In this document: positions 32,533 through 44,918 of the stretch, one piece after another
Layout of the letters: the number at the start of each line of letters is the position of its first letter
Numbering within the stretch: position 1 is the first letter of the stretch
Program-made: the position numbers and the translations under genes
Assembly (NCBI GenBank): GCA_933207985.1
Contig: OW240912.1
Location: 255,491,393 to 255,555,392, forward strand
Reading direction: 5' to 3'
Length of the DNA stretch: 64,000 bases
Source: Pelobates cultripes
Lineage: Eukaryota > Chordata > Amphibia > Anura > Pelobatidae
Notes under the pieces: generated by a model
What the model saw: only the letters and a program-made list of their open reading frames with translations
The model's database searches: none
What the model was told of the DNA's origin: nothing

Positions 32533-33000
32533 ATGGGCCGACGCTCTCAAAAACCTCACATCGCAACTGAGAGCAGGGATATCGGAGAGATGCTCCAGAA
32601 GCCTACTCCGCACAAGCCCGAGCCCGCGGAAGTTCCGCAAGAAGAGGCACTTGACCCTAACACGATCCGGGAGCAACAGGGACAGGAGGTTACACAGCCT
32701 TTCCCACAGGACTCCTCAGACGACTCAGCCCCGATCACCAAACGGGACCTGAAAATCCTGCTGGCAGTTATCCATAAACTGCTGGCAGCCGATTCCGCCA
32801 TCATAAAATCGGAAGTGCAAGCGGTCACAGAATGGGTGAGTGCCACAGAGAATGAAATGGTGGAAGTGCAGACCCACCTGTCTAAACTAGATGAATCAAT
32901 GCTGCAGATCCAGACTTTTTTGCAAACCTTCACACACAAGCTGGCAGCAGTGGAAGATCGCCAACGACGTACCCAGATCGATGGGGCAAGACACCCCTGA
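32533..33000 (+). pseudogene. Tx1-L1 ORF1 N-terminal part
   Basis: Opens with MGRRSQKPHIATESRDIGEM. An upstream in-frame ATG exists at 32482, but MGRRS is the usual start for this clade. It holds an acidic, proline-rich stretch, then a coiled-coil region (LLAVIHKLLAADSAIIKSEV through THKLAAVEDRQRR, residues about 75-145). LEDR-RR is the usual hinge before the RRM-like domain. Here TQIDGARHP and a stop (TGA 32998-33000) replace the RRM, so the domain is deleted. ORF1 proteins of this kind bind RNA and form trimers through the coiled coil. Confidence 0.7.
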
Positions 33001-33260
33001 CGTTTGAAAGCTCCACTCTCACGTTCTACCAAGACCTCACAAAGACCACCCTCCTCCAACGTAAAGCTTTTGGCACTGTTACTGCCCAGTTTCAAAATGC
33101 AAATATGGCTTACAAGTCGGGAGCAAATTAGTCTGTTATTGTAACCCACGCCGGGACTTCTCACACTTTAACATCAATGAGAGAGTCACCAACATTCCTA
33201 CGCAACTTGGGACTACCCACCCCAAGCCCTGAGGCACCTGGATGCTCACCAGCAGGACTT
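33001..33260 (+). pseudogene. Tx1-L1 ORF1 C-terminal domain remnant
   Basis: Reads LTFESSTLTFYQDLTKTTLL then QRKAFGTVTAQFQNANMAYK and, after a stop, VIVTHAGTSHTL and FLRNLGLP. The pattern FYQDL-x-TLLxRK, Y-K-G, LG(L)P matches the C-terminal domain of Tx1-type ORF1. The missing middle explains why the N- and C-terminal parts are almost adjacent. Confidence 0.55.
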
Positions 33261-34100
33261 TGGGATCCATTTACAGTTGTCCCCTTTGTCCCGAGGAAAT
33301 CCAGATCACAGAGAGTGGCCCCATGACTACTGGACATATGGCACCCTGCTGCACAAGCAGCAGAACACTGCATGGACTTGTGGACTAAATAATAGTCTAC
33401 TTTCTAAAGGCTCAACGGACTAAAGTTATTAGCATTATTCTATTTTTTTTTTTGTTTCTTCTGTTGTTCTTATGTTGTTCCTGTTTTGTTAGTAACGTAC
33501 CTTGTGCTATGCTCTCGGCTTCAGAATTGCCACCACCACAAGGCACACATAGACTAGCTATACACAGCAACTCACACCCAAAACGCTACTGGCTAGCGTC
33601 CTCCAGCTTTACTCTCCCACCTCCGCTGCCCCCTTGGTTAGGGGCACCTCCCCCTGGATGCCAGGGGCCTTGCCTTAACACTGCATTCGGGCAATCTAAG
33701 ACATGAACCAGTCTTTTACTACAAAAGCCCAGCATCACACTGCAAGGCAACCTGCACATCTCCTCTGCAAGCTTATTCGACTCATGTTACTCACACCTCA
33801 TATGCTGTCCAATGTCTCGCCACTCTGCACATACGTTCTGCTACTCGGGGTGCATATGCTCCCTGACACATCAGGGACAAACTTTGCCTAACTTGTTGTA
33901 CACAGGACATTCTATATGTCATGTTTTATATCCCTCTTGTCCATTGTTCTATAATGTTTATATACTAATTAAAAATTGGTGCATTATCTTTGACAAACGT
34001 ATCACGCATACTCTTGCCTACATGTATTATCACCTTGTCTCATGTTATCAACTTGAATTAATATGCACATCAAAAATAAAGATGCATAAAAACAAAAAAA

Positions 34101-34370
34101 GCTCAGAAAAAAGCTGTGTGACAGAAAAATTAATCTACGTTTATAAAGGCATTCCCATTCTTTGAAATCTCAGTCAGAGCTCTCTGAAAGGCAAGTCTCA
34201 TCAAGTCTCACTAGGATTGCCAGGGAATACTTTGAGGCAGTTTTGCTTTTTTTGGCACATTTTCTGAAAGTTAAAGATATTAGTTTTATGGTGCCCTCTC
34301 AAGATTATTATGGTGAGGGTTGTATGCTACCAGCAGGCAAATAGTAATTACAATTATTTTTAGCTATTGT
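34101..34370. other. No feature recognised
   Basis: The open frame at 34162-34344 has no recognisable motif. Confidence 0.4.
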
Positions 34371-35294
34371 TAGCCTGCCCAGGTGTTCTCTTTGACTCCA
34401 ACTTCTCCTTCATCCCCTTAGTTCCAATCAATCACCAAATCCTGCCGCTTCCATCTCAAAAATATTGGGCGCATCCGACCCTATTTAACACCTGATACGG
34501 CAAAGGTGCTTGCCCATGTCGCTGTCCTCTCTCGCCTTGACTACTGTAATCCGTTTCTCAGTGGTCTTATGTGTTCCCAACTTCATTGTTCCGATTACAG
34601 TGTATATATTAATATAGTGAATGTGGCGGCGAGGCTCATCTTCCTGTCCGCCAGCACCTCCCACGCCTCCCCTCTTTTTCAGGTCCTACATTGACTTCCT
34701 GTGAGATATGAACTCAATTTAAGATAATGATACTTGCTTACAAATCTCTACACAATGCTGCTCCGACCTACTTATCCTCACTATTACACAAATATGTCCC
34801 ATCTAGGCCCCTACGCTCTCCTGGAGACCTATGTCTAACCTCTGTTTGTACTTCTATCTCTGAAGCTCACCTTAAAGACTTCTCTAGGGCTGCACCGTTC
34901 CTATGGAATGCCCTTCCCCTCTCTGTTAGACTTTCACCCAATCTCCAGTCCTTCAAAAAATCTTTGAAAACCTATTTCTTTAGGAAAGCATATCAAATAA
35001 ACGGTGAACAGCTTTTCTTCCCCGCACCCTGATTCCTCTCCTGAAACTGTCATCAAAACAAAACACTAAACTCTCAATGAATACTATCCGAGTAACATAC
35101 TTTTCTACCCTACCCTTACCTTCTGTGTCACTATACCCCACTCCCTCTAGCATGTAAGCTCATTGAGCAGGGCCCTCACTCCATCGGTTTCTGTGTGTCC
35201 AACTTGTGTGGTTACAAATACTTGTATGTTAGTCCACCCATTGTACAGCGCTACGGAACTTGTTGGCGCTTTATAAAAAATAATAATAATAATC
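34371..35294 (+). pseudogene. L2-like LINE 3' end
   Basis: Starts within RT C-terminal text (GVLFDSNFSFIPL-like; HVAVLSRLDYCNPFLSGL; NVAARLIFLSAS) and runs into MILAYKSLHNAAPTYLSSLL, HKYVPSRPLRSPGDL and AAPFLWNALPLSVR-LSPNLQ. FKKSLKTYFFRKAY closes the protein. The 3' UTR has TGTAAGCTCATTGAGCAGGG and GTACAGCGCTACGGAACTTG, then TTGGCGCTTTATAAA and an (AAT)n tail. One stop (after 34694) and frameshifts inactivate it. Confidence 0.8.
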
Positions 35295-35448
35295 CTGCTG
35301 CATGCATTCAGTCAAAAGCCTTGTAAATATTCTGTATTCCATACTTTATATAGGATTCGTATGCAAACACAATGACTTTCAAACAGACACTGAATGCATC
35401 GAGCTGGTACAGATTCAGTCAGTTTCACCGAGTTCTATTGTAATTGGC
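35295..35448. other. No feature recognised
   Basis: Short spacer. Confidence 0.4.
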
Positions 35449-35935
35449 TTAAAGGAACACTATAATGTTAAGGAATACAAACATGTATTCCTGATATTAT
35501 AGTGCTGGTGTGGCATTTTAGGTCCCCAACCCCAATCTCTGCAGAGTGAAAAAGTGAATGTAATCACCTTTTTTCCTACACCACACTGGTCTCGCCATGG
35601 CTGGCCCCCCTGATCCCATCTCCATTCCCACAGGAAAGCATTGAGAGGCTATTGCGCATGTGCAGCAAAATGTTGCGCTGCTCCAATCAGAATCTCCTCA
35701 TAGAAATGCATTGAATCAATCCATCTCTATGGATAATGTTCAGCACCTCCGTGCAGAGCACAGAGATGCTGAGTGCCAATGCACAGCACTGTAATAGGAA
35801 GCACCTCTAGTGGCTGTCTGAGTGACTGCCCCTAGAGGTGTAACTAGCCTGTGCTAAGACTGCAGGGACAGGCTATAGATACCAGAGCCACTACATTAAA
35901 CTGTAGTGGTTCTGGTCACTATAGTGTACCTTCAA
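35449..35935 (+). mobile_element. Kolobok/T2-like MITE, 487 bp
   Basis: Left end TTAAAGGAACACTATAATG (TTAA 35449-35452); right end GGTCACTATAGTGTACCTTCAA, where the final TTTAA has become TTCAA. Interior hairpins: GGAATACAAACATGTATTCC, and CAGAGCCACTACATTAA with CTGTAGTGGTTCTG. A reverse relative is at 54300-55157. Confidence 0.75.
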
Positions 35936-38900
35936 GTAAATATGACAACATCTCGGTTGGAATTTGGACATTTTTACTGTATTTTGTCCATCCAGACCTA
36001 TCCAGACAAAAACTGGTCCTTAGGAAATAAACCCTTCAATGTGAGGTAACAAAAGCAGTGGAAGAAATAACATACAGATGTTAAATGCAAGAAAAATGAT
36101 GTAAGCCTCGTGTAAAAATGGAGACATATTCCCGTTTGGACAGTTATAGAAATGTATGTACAATGGCTTAATTTTTACCACAGGCATTTAACCAAGCCCA
36201 CATTGTGGGGCAAATGTTGAAAAGTGGCACAGTTACCATAAGCACCATTAAAACATCCCTTATAACAGCTCCAATGTTAAATTATTGTTCTAAAATTCCT
36301 CTTTACACATAACCCACCATTGTTTTGTTTGTTTTTTTAATAGTGGAACAAACCCATATGTCTGGAATACATAAAAATGATGAATTATTTATATAAACTA
36401 CAGTTTTTGTTATAGCATAGATCTGGTATGTGAACTCTACTATATAACACACATATGGCTAAGGTCAAGAATAACATTTACCTTTTTTAACTAAATGTGC
36501 ATTAATAATGTGATCCCCTTAAGAATTACTCAGAATGTACCTTTTGCTCCTGTCATTAGCTCACCATCTCAAAATAAAATAAAAAAACATCAATAATTTG
36601 ATTATAAAGTGTTCTGCATATAAGACCAGGAAGCTATCGAGGACAACACATCCCACCAGACAATTATGCTTAGTATGATTCACTACTGTTGGTTACAAAA
36701 TCTCTCCCTTCACTTCTGAATATTACTATCAGTCATTGTTAATGTCTTTACATGATATCAGAATGTCCTAATGACCCCTTCAAACACCAACAAATGTGAC
36801 ATTAGAGAGAAATTTGTGAAATGTCCAGTCAATATTTGCCAAGATCATATCTATGTTAACTCTGATGGTCCATTACATGGACACGGCAACTTTAATTTAC
36901 AAACTGGTGGACAAATCCCTGTCTATATTATGCCATAAAACTGTTTTCAGGGATTCATTAGTCTGTCATGAAGCAAAGTTGAAAAAAAGTTGTTAAACAT
37001 TTGATTGTGTATATAGTATATGCAGAGGGAGACAGACATCTATTAATACAACATCTTCTGTTTGTACAGCATTTCCTTCATTTACTCTCTCTGATTAAAC
37101 AGGATACACTCATTATATTTATTGTATTCATATTGCAGATGTCAAAGTAGAATGTCAGGTCAAGCAAACAACCTTGTGATTCTTGGCCGAGTAAAAATAA
37201 GTTTTCGTTGAAGACGTCTGTAGAGACTTAGTTAAGTGGCCTTTGACACATTGATGTGTATATGAATGTTTTTGGCGTTAAAAGCGCTTTCTGCAGTAAA
37301 AAGATTATTCATTACGTTTTTCAAGGCCTCGTCTACAATTTGTATGAACTCTACAATGTGTGCATGGTGGGGATGGATGCAGTTGAAGGATTTTGTGAGT
37401 TTGAGCTGAGTTTTCTTATAACGTAAACCAAGCTCAATATGCTCCTTCGGTTTTACTTTGAGCAGTAAAGGAAAATCAGGGAAATACCTTTTACAAGTAC
37501 AAGCTGTTTTCTACATATTTCATCTTCCCATTATCTGTGTTGTCCTAAGCACTCAAAATACCAAAACCACTACATCTTAATGTAGCCATTTTGGTGTAAA
37601 AACCCTGAAATCTGCAGTCTGACAAAGGTTTGGGGAAATTATCAACATTTGTCTGTAAGGATGCCTCTGGTGGCTGTGGATTAGACCGATATTAACAATA
37701 ATGATTATCTCAGGAGAGGGTGAGCAGCTGCCGTGGCAAGTCCTGATTGATGCTGAATAGATGAGTTTAATTTTTTTTTTCTTTAACTCTATGTTTTCTG
37801 ATTCCCAGCTACTGTGGCTAAAAACTGTTTAACACTATATAATATTGAGAGCGAGCTGGGTATAAAATGATCAGATCAAAAAAAGTATCAAAGTGAGTGA
37901 GCCGTTCAGTTAGAATAATAGCATGAGAATTACATCATAATGACAAGGAATGACATCATAAGTTAGTAATAGGGAGCAATTAGGAGATATAGTGATGGTT
38001 AGATAGTAATCAGTTAGGGTTTGGAAGAAGTGAATGAGTTAGGAACTTAGGATTCAATGTGAACTGATCTGAAAATACAGGCAGACATACTACCATTACT
38101 AACATTAAAAACAAGCACCAGAGAAGTAGAATTGGATCCACAAAGGCTTCACCAATGGGCTGCTCTCCATTCGAGCATGCCCTCAATGCTTCCACGTGTA
38201 ATGTGCTTCAATGTGTCATTTGTTTGTCTTCAAAAAATAGAATTTACTAAAACTGGCAATGCCCAAGATGACCATTCTCCATAAGAGCTCACACAAATGA
38301 CGTCAAAACTGCACAGAGTCTTTCATTGTGATGTCACACTGTCACTATTCCTGATTATGATGATACAATATTGTGCAATAATTGAATTGACAGTAGTTTA
38401 AGCAGTAAATTAAATTAATTAACATTATCACTGTTGACATACACTGTGCAGTTAACTTGGTAACAACAGTGATAACAAAAGCAGAACAACAATGACAGAT
38501 ATTTACAGCGTATACAGTATTATAACCTACTGAGAGGTTTACACAATAAAGTAGAATCTCCACAAAGGGAAACTCAACTTCCCAAATACCCAAAAAATAA
38601 ATATAACTGTTTTTTAGCTATACCCCAAATTAAAATATGCATGCATTTGAATATGTATTCTTTTCATTTGGGGTATATCTAAACACAGATTGTGTAAGCT
38701 TCAGATCTCTTGTCTTCTGCTTTTGCAAGCCTTCCCCTTCTTGCCCAGCTCAGACTTTCTGTAGCTGTCCAATCACAGACTTCCCAATGCAGCTCAATGA
38801 GAAGCCTTTGCACGGGAGGTGCTTTGGGCAATTGCTGCCTCTTGAGTTTAGCTCCACTGGAACACGAATGAGGGTCAAGAGCCAACAAAGGAGCAAAGAA

Positions 38901-40269
38901 CAATCCAAGATAGTAGTCTTGAATCAAGGGTTATAGCCAATGGTGATGATCTTAACAAATTACTTTCTGACCACATGAACTGAGGCTGCAAGGAAACAGT
39001 GTTTCACATGGCAAGGCTAAGCGGGGCAACTAAATAATCCAGGAATGAGGCCTACTAAGGGTACATTCATTAAAGTATGCTAAATCATGACATTGCTGAG
39101 CAAGAAACAACCCATCCCTGGGAATCCTAACACACACTTATTTTATACCTCTTGAGTGAATGTTTTGTTTTCCTACCAATCACTGTAATACCCTTTATTC
39201 TAGCTCACTCTTCAGTGAAAATACATTTTATGAAAATATCTGTCCATCTACCTCTTCCTTTCACTAGATTCAATTTCACAGTTCTTCTCTGATCAAAGAC
39301 ATTAGATGGCTGCTCAATTCAAAATCAACACCTCCAACTCACACCTAAATTGACTGCAAGGAAGAGAACCTAGCTACATCCTCTCAGCATTTCTCACCAT
39401 CTCTAGATTACACCTCCAACATTTCCTGCTCGTGCCCACTTTGCGCACTTAGCTCCCAAAGGAAGTTATGCTGAACCTGTTTCCTTAGAAACTGATACTG
39501 ACTTACACTGCCATACTTCTCAGGAAATAACGAGGTTGGACATAACAAGGATTGCTTGTGGTGGATCCTTCAGAAAACTAAGTAGGGGACCTCCCAGTTT
39601 CAAATGTCTGTGTATTATTTGAGAAAAGCAGTTCTGTGCATTACATGTCATTTAATGTGTGCTGGTTTCCCAGTCCTGTGGGTTAGGTAAAGGAATGCAA
39701 AAACGTAAAGTGCACTGAGTGGAAAAAATAAACCACTTCAAGTAAACTCAGTGGAGCGCTAAAGTCTAATTATCATTAACTATATAACATGATGGGGAAA
39801 AATAGCTAAAATAAAATAAAGTGACAAAATATGGTGTAGTATATAAGGATAATTGGAGTGGTTAAAATCTGTATATAATTCACTCGTATGGTATAGAGCC
39901 TTGGATGGATAGGCTCAGATCACATTCGCAGGGATATATTAAGGCAATACCAAGCCTCTTCTGTATGTGGACCCAGGTACTCAAAAAGAAAGATAGAAAT
40001 GAAGCAAATGCTCCTAGTGTATTATCCTTGGTACATATATGAAAGTAACAATGGTGCAAATTACTGCTCACCTTTTTGAGAGCCAGATATGCTGGGCTGT
40101 TAGTGTAATATGCAATGTGCCTTTAAGAGGGCACAACTCTTCTTTAACTTTAAAGAAGGAATATGCAGGAACTCACTGGACTTTTATGGAATGGCTAATA
40201 TATTTTATTAAACAAAAATACACAAATAGTTCAAATTGATTTAGAAAAAAAAAAAGAAGCAAGCCAGAT
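35936..40269. other. 4.3 kb with no feature recognised
   Basis: The longest stretch here without a repeat that I can identify. AT-rich, no long open frame, no splice-bounded coding text that I trust. It may be single-copy intronic or intergenic DNA. Confidence 0.5.
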
Positions 40270-41009
40270 CAGGGGCGTACCTAGAGCATGTGGCACCAAG
40301 GGCGGGTCCTGGGTTTGGCACAGTTACAGACAGACAGTCACACACAGACAGTCACACACACACACAGTTAAGGACAGACAGTCACGCACACATATTTACA
40401 GGCAGACAGTTATGCACACACACACACACACACAGTAACAGGCAGACAGTTACAGACACACACACACACACTGATACAGACCGACAGTCACACACACACA
40501 GACAGTCACACACACACACACAGTTAAGGACAGACAGTCACAAACACACACACAGAGAGTTAAGGACAGACAGTCACACACACATATTTACAGGCAGACA
40601 GTTATACACACACACACACACACACACACAGTTACAGGCAGACAGTTACACACACACAGTCTTACTTACAGACAGTGTGGGCTGGAGGAGTGGATTCATT
40701 GAAGTCCTTCCCTGGATGGAGCCTGTTAGATAGAGGAGCAGGGATTTCTTCTTGCTGCATCTCCATGTGCAGAAGTAACAGCAGCGGGTAAGGGCAGTGT
40801 TAAGCCCCGCCCCTGCTTGCAGATAGGCTCCATCCCCAAATGTCAAATTGCCTTGCTGGTCTCTGCGTGTGAGCTTTGCGACACCCCAGCTACCATGGGG
40901 CGTAGCTCACATATCCCCCATTAGCCCTCAGACCAGGGTCATGTCACCCCCCTACCTGGTGGCACCCAGGGCGGACCGCCCCCTCTGCACCCCCCTTAGT
41001 CCGCCACTG
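40270..41009 (+). mobile_element. Complete non-autonomous hAT-like element ('hAT-E')
   Basis: Starts CAGGGGCGTACCTAGAGC and ends CCTTAGTCCGCCACTG. AGCCAGAT flanks it at 40262-40269 and 41010-41017, a perfect 8-bp duplication. Length 740 bp. Subterminal inverted blocks GGCACCAAGGGCGG and GGCACCCAGGGCGGACCGCC mark both ends. A CA microsatellite (about 40320-40665) fills the left half. No transposase. Confidence 0.9.
40320..40665. repeat. CA-type microsatellite with CAGACAGTCACACACACACA units
   Basis: ACACACAGTTAAGGACAGACAG and ACAGGCAGACAGTTA units in hAT-E. The Thr/His-rich frame at 40290-40733 is repeat-derived. Confidence 0.9.
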
Positions 41010-41144
41010 AGCCAGATACCAGTAAAATACTGTCGCAAAAAGTTGTCCTGATTGTCCAAGACACATTTTGCATTATCCTAAGGCTTTCTCAATTGAATTT
41101 CTGCTATCAAAATTATTCCTATGTTTATTCCTGAAGGCTGCTGT

Positions 41145-42150
41145 GTGTTTGGCCATCATGTCCTTTTTAGCCTTCTATGTGCAACAGTGTCAAAAGCCTT
41201 ACTGAAATCTAGGTAAGCAATGTCTACTGCACCACCCTGATCTATAATTTTAGTTACCCAATCAAAAAAAAAAATAAGATTAGTTTGGCATGATCTCCCT
41301 GAAGTAAACCCATGTTGTCTCTGATCTTGAAATCCATGTGTTTTTAGATGTTCACCAATCCCATTCTTTAACATCGTTTCCATCACTTATTACCTATAGT
41401 TGCCCGACTCCTCCCTATTATCTTCTTGTAAATGGGCACAACATTCGCTAACTTCCAATCTTCTGGGACTACTCTTGTTAACAATGATTGGTTAAATAAA
41501 TCTGTTAATGGTTTTGCTAGTACACCACTAAGCTCTTTTAATAGCTTTGGGTGTATTCCATCAGGTCCCATTGACTTATTTGTCTTTACTTTTGACAGTT
41601 GAAATAGAACCTCTTCCTCTGTAAACTCACGTGTAATAAATGACTCATTTATCCTTTTTCGCAACTGAGGTCCCTTTCCTTCATTTTCATCTGTAAATAC
41701 AGAACAAAAATATTCATTGAGGCAGTCAGCTAGACCTTTATCCTCTTCTACATACCTTCCTTCTTTTGTTTTTAATCTAACTAATCCTTGTTTTACTTTT
41801 CTTTTCTCATTTATGTATCTAAAAAAAGTTTTGTCCCCCTTTTTTACTGACTGTGCTATTTTCTCTTCTGTGTGTGATTTGGAAGCTCTTATAACTTGCT
41901 TAGCCTCTTTCTGCCTAATCTTATAGATCATTTTGTCTTCTTTTTTATAATTACTAAATGCTAACTTTTTGTTTTTAACTATTTTGGCCAAATCTATGGA
42001 GTACCACAGTGGTTCTTGAATTTTTTGCTTTTACTGACAAGCCTAATGCAATTTTCTGTTGCCTTCAATAGTGCAACTTTTAAATAATCCCATTTCTCTT
42101 TGACTCCATTTAAATTGCTCCAGTCTGATAATGACTCCTCTACATTTTTA
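41145..42150 (-). pseudogene. CR1-like LINE, reverse transcriptase N-terminal region
   Basis: Minus strand, from 42150 down: VEESLSDWSNLNGVKEKWDY then KATENCIRLVSKSK; after a stop, KIVKNKKLAFSNYKKEDK; INEKRKVKQGLVRLKTKEGR; CLNEYFCSVFTDENEG; VKTNKSMGPDGIHPKLLKEL; VVPEDWKLANVVPIYKK. A deletion then removes the usual KG-x-NYRPVSLTS segment, and text resumes with HLKTHGFQDQRQHGFTSGRS and AVDIAYLDFSKAFDTVAHRR. This is the linker and first RT motifs of a CR1-type LINE. The YADD box and 3' end are missing; the 5' side is cut by the minisatellite element. Confidence 0.85.
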
Positions 42151-42720
42151 TTTAGGGCCCCCACCCGCTGCTCATGGGTGGAGGCCAGGGGCGATGACAA
42201 TAGGTCCCCCCTATTGGTATTTAGGGCCCCCACCCACCGCTCAGGGGTGGGGTCAGGGGGGAGGACATTAGGTCCCCCCCTTATTCTAATTTAAGGCCGC
42301 CACCCACTGCTCAGGGGTCAGGGCCAGGGGGGAGGACATTAGGTCCCCCCTAATAGCTATTTAGGGGCCCCAACCACCACTCAGGGGTGGGAGCCAGGGG
42401 GAGGACATTAGGTCCCCCCCAATTGGTATTTAGGGCCCCCAGCCACCGTTCAGGGGTGTGGGCCAGGGGGGAGTACATTAGGTCCCCCCATTTTTATTTA
42501 GGGCCCCCACCCACCGCACAGGGGTGGGGGCCAGAGGGGAGGACATTAGGCCCCCCTTATTCTAATTTAGGGCCCCCGCCCACCACTCAGGGGTGGGGGC
42601 CAGGAGGGAGGATAATAGGTCCCCCCCTTATTGGTATTTAGGGCCCCCACCCGCCGCTGGTGGGGGCCGGGGGGGCAATAGGTCCCCCCTTAAGATTAAA
42701 AGACCCCACTCGCATGTCAC
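42151..42720. repeat. Minisatellite, period about 69 bp, eight copies
   Basis: Units start TTTAGGGCCCCCACCCACCG near 42151, 42220, 42290, 42360, 42429, 42497, 42566 and 42637. Each has a self-complementary CCCCCACCC / GGGTGGGGGC pair and GGAGGACATTAGGTCCCCCC. Purine and pyrimidine tracts make each unit a potential hairpin and G-rich on one strand. A related array lies at 45584-45930. Confidence 0.9.
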
Positions 42721-43042
42721 GAGTGGGGGCTCGGGAGGGGGGGCCTGGTTTAAAAAAAACAGGCTGCTCACTGTTTAATAGACATGCCTCTACTTGCTTA
42801 TATAGAGGCTGGGTCACATGCTGCACTGGCCAATCACAGCCATGCCATTAGTAGGTATGGCTGTGAAGGCTTCTAAGGGCCCAAAAATCAAACACCAGCC
42901 TTTCCAAACGCACCATTAAATTGCAGAACACCGAACTCGAACCGAAACTGTTACTGAAATGTCCGGGCTCAGGTTCGGAGTCAAAAAATCGTAATGTTCG
43001 GTACGAACCCGAACTTTACAGTTCGGGTTCACTCAACTCTAA
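42721..43042. mobile_element. Right part of the minisatellite-bearing element, GTTCGGGTTCACTC terminus
   Basis: Text after the array (GGGGGCTCGGGAGGGGGGGC, AACAGGCTG, AATAGACATGCC-CTACT) parallels 45895-45965 in the Kolobok-type element, so the two share this module. The end reads TTCGGTACGAACCCGAACTT, TACAGTTCGGGTTCACTCAA and CTCTAA near 43042; opposed TTCGG/CCGAA motifs recur. Class uncertain. Confidence 0.5.
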
Positions 43043-43044
43043 CT

Positions 43045-43330
43045 ACAGTCAATCAGTTTCCAAACATTTACAGCACCGCAGTCAGCCTCCCACACATGCA
43101 CTACACCTTTTACTAGCCATAGAGGGACACCAGAGACAGGTCACCAGTAAACGTAGAGGTGTGCCATGTAAAACAAGTACACAGATCTTCAGCAGGGCTC
43201 TGTGTATGAGATGCCCTGGAGGGAGAGCAAACTAGCATACTCACTTTGAGGTGGTGTGCATGTCATTGTTGATGATATAACACGGTCCTTTTCTGTCCCC
43301 GCCTCCTCCTACTGGAGGCTGAACTAAAGA
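43045..43330. repeat. Dispersed repeat, relative of 1150-1410
   Basis: Shares the order AGAGACACC/AGAGGGACACC, AGCAGGGCTCTGTG, CTGGA, ACATGCTCACTTTGAG/GCATACTCACTTTGAG and GTCATTGTTGATGA with the earlier copy. No termini seen. Confidence 0.55.
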
Positions 43331-44204
43331 GAGTCATATATGCGAATAGAGTCTCATGTCTATTTCTACATATTTCTACTTATTCTGTATAGTAGAATTA
43401 TGGGAAAAAAAGATAAAAGCATTGCACATTTTATGGAAAAAAACAATTCTCCAATTGAACACTATTCAGAAAAACAATACCAGCACAATGTCCTAAGCTT
43501 ACACTTGAGTCATTTTATCCAAGGCTCTTACGAAACATGTTAGTATAAATTGCTCTAGTAAGCAAATTACATAGTTACATAGTCATATAGGCTGAAAAAA
43601 AAGTGTCCAAATTATGAATAAAAAATAAAATAAAATAAAAAATAAAATTACATATATTATATTAATTGATTTTTATCAACCTTAGGCACAAAAGACAATG
43701 CATGCGTATACCCAATTTTTAATTTCTCTTGAGAACAGGGGAAAACAGCATGGGGAAAATTAATATAAATATCTAGTGTACATTCAAGTTCTCAATATGT
43801 TTTTCAGCTCATTATATATAAATCCGAGGTCTTAGGTCTTTCAAATTTAGAGTTTGTATTTTAAGTTTAAATTTCAAAAAGAACAGCAGTTGGATGTTAG
43901 CCAGAAGATCTCTCGGAAGGTATTTATTCAAAATGCTTTATTTTTATTTTTTTTCTTATTAGCTTACACAAAGAAATCTGTATTGCCAACTTTATATATT
44001 TATTTGCATTCATGAACAAAATGATATTCTAAAACTATGAATATGAAAAATGATAATAATCAAAAAAGGAATAGGCAAGGGCTGAAGATGTCAAGCATAA
44101 TAAATGACAATATTTTATTCTAATAGTAAAACAGCCAAACTGTAATTATGTTACAGCAAAATTCAAGAATAGAAATTAAAATTCAAAATAGTATATTATT
44201 ATTA
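43331..44204. other. No gene; short LINE-like scrap
   Basis: TTACATAGTTACATAGTCAT at 43569 followed by ATAGGCTGAAAAAA resembles the 3' end of CR1-type repeats (compare 56783). The rest is AT-rich. Confidence 0.45.
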
Positions 44205-44320
44205 TTTGCTGGTTAGAGCAGTGGTAACATCCAGCCTTAGAACTGGGAAACTCATGTTCAAATCCCAGTCAGAGCACATCACCAGTAAGTGTTCTTGGTC
44301 AAGACGCCTAACGATATATA
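44205..44320 (+). mobile_element. tRNA-derived SINE
   Basis: GCTGGTTAGAGCAGTGG resembles a tRNA A-box and GTTCAAATCCCAG a B-box, spaced as in a tRNA head; the RNA polymerase III promoter would be internal. The downstream tail (GTGTTCTTGGTCAAGACGCC) is a body block common in vertebrate tRNA-SINEs. It is cut at the start of the Tc1-like element at 44321. Confidence 0.65.
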
Positions 44321-44918
44321 GTTAGGTCCAGAAATATTTGGACACTGCCACAATTTTCATAATTTTGGCTCTGTATGCCACCACAATGAATTTGAAATGA
44401 AACATCCAAGATGCAATTAAAGCGGCACTGTCATGTCAAACTTACCTTTCCTCAATCTCTTCCTCTTCTCCCCCTCTCTCAGGATCTGTTCTTCTTTTCT
44501 TCCTGTCTTCTTTAGTTTTCTTTAAAATCATAAGACAAAATAGGGACTCTTTGCCTTATGGAGGTTTCCTCCGCTTGACCAGCTTTGACCAGCGGAGGAG
44601 CAAAGTGTGCTTCATTTCCGCTGATCAGAGCAATTTTCCCATGATTCTTACCTTTCCTCTGTGATCTCGCGATGCTTTCTGTCATTTTAGACGAAACTGA
44701 CGAATTGCGTTCTAACTGAATGAGAACAGTATGTTTGTTTTAGAACGCAATTCGGCACTTTGTTCATATTGGAATTTCATTCGAATGAATGAAACTCCGA
44801 TTCAATTTGTGCCGCGGCTGCATCTTGCAGCCGCTTAGTAGATAACTCCCTAATTCCCATGGTATTAGGGAGCTATCTACCAAAAGGCTGAAAGGCCTAA
44901 ATTGGTCTTTCAGCCAAC

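Larger units (their letters stand above)
32336..34100 (+). mobile_element. Internally deleted Tx1-clade L1 LINE
   Basis: A 5' UTR-like GC-rich stretch leads into an ORF1 start at 32533. The ORF1 C-terminal domain resumes out of context after 33000, then comes a 3' region ending in ATCAAAAATAAAGATGCATA, AAAACAAAAAAAG near 34065-34100. ORF2 (endonuclease and reverse transcriptase, normally about 4 kb) is absent. The element therefore keeps both ends and has lost its core, like a non-autonomous derivative. A clear target duplication was not found. Confidence 0.7.

Noticed and set aside
32556..33164. 202-codon minus-strand open frame
   Set aside because: Shadow of the Tx1-L1 ORF1 on the opposite strand, where the coiled-coil and FYQDL motifs are found.
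40290..40733. 147-codon frame in hAT-E
   Set aside because: CA microsatellite translation inside a non-autonomous element.
44205..44290. Possible functional tRNA gene
   Set aside because: A- and B-box text is present, but the acceptor and anticodon stems do not fold well and a SINE body follows.
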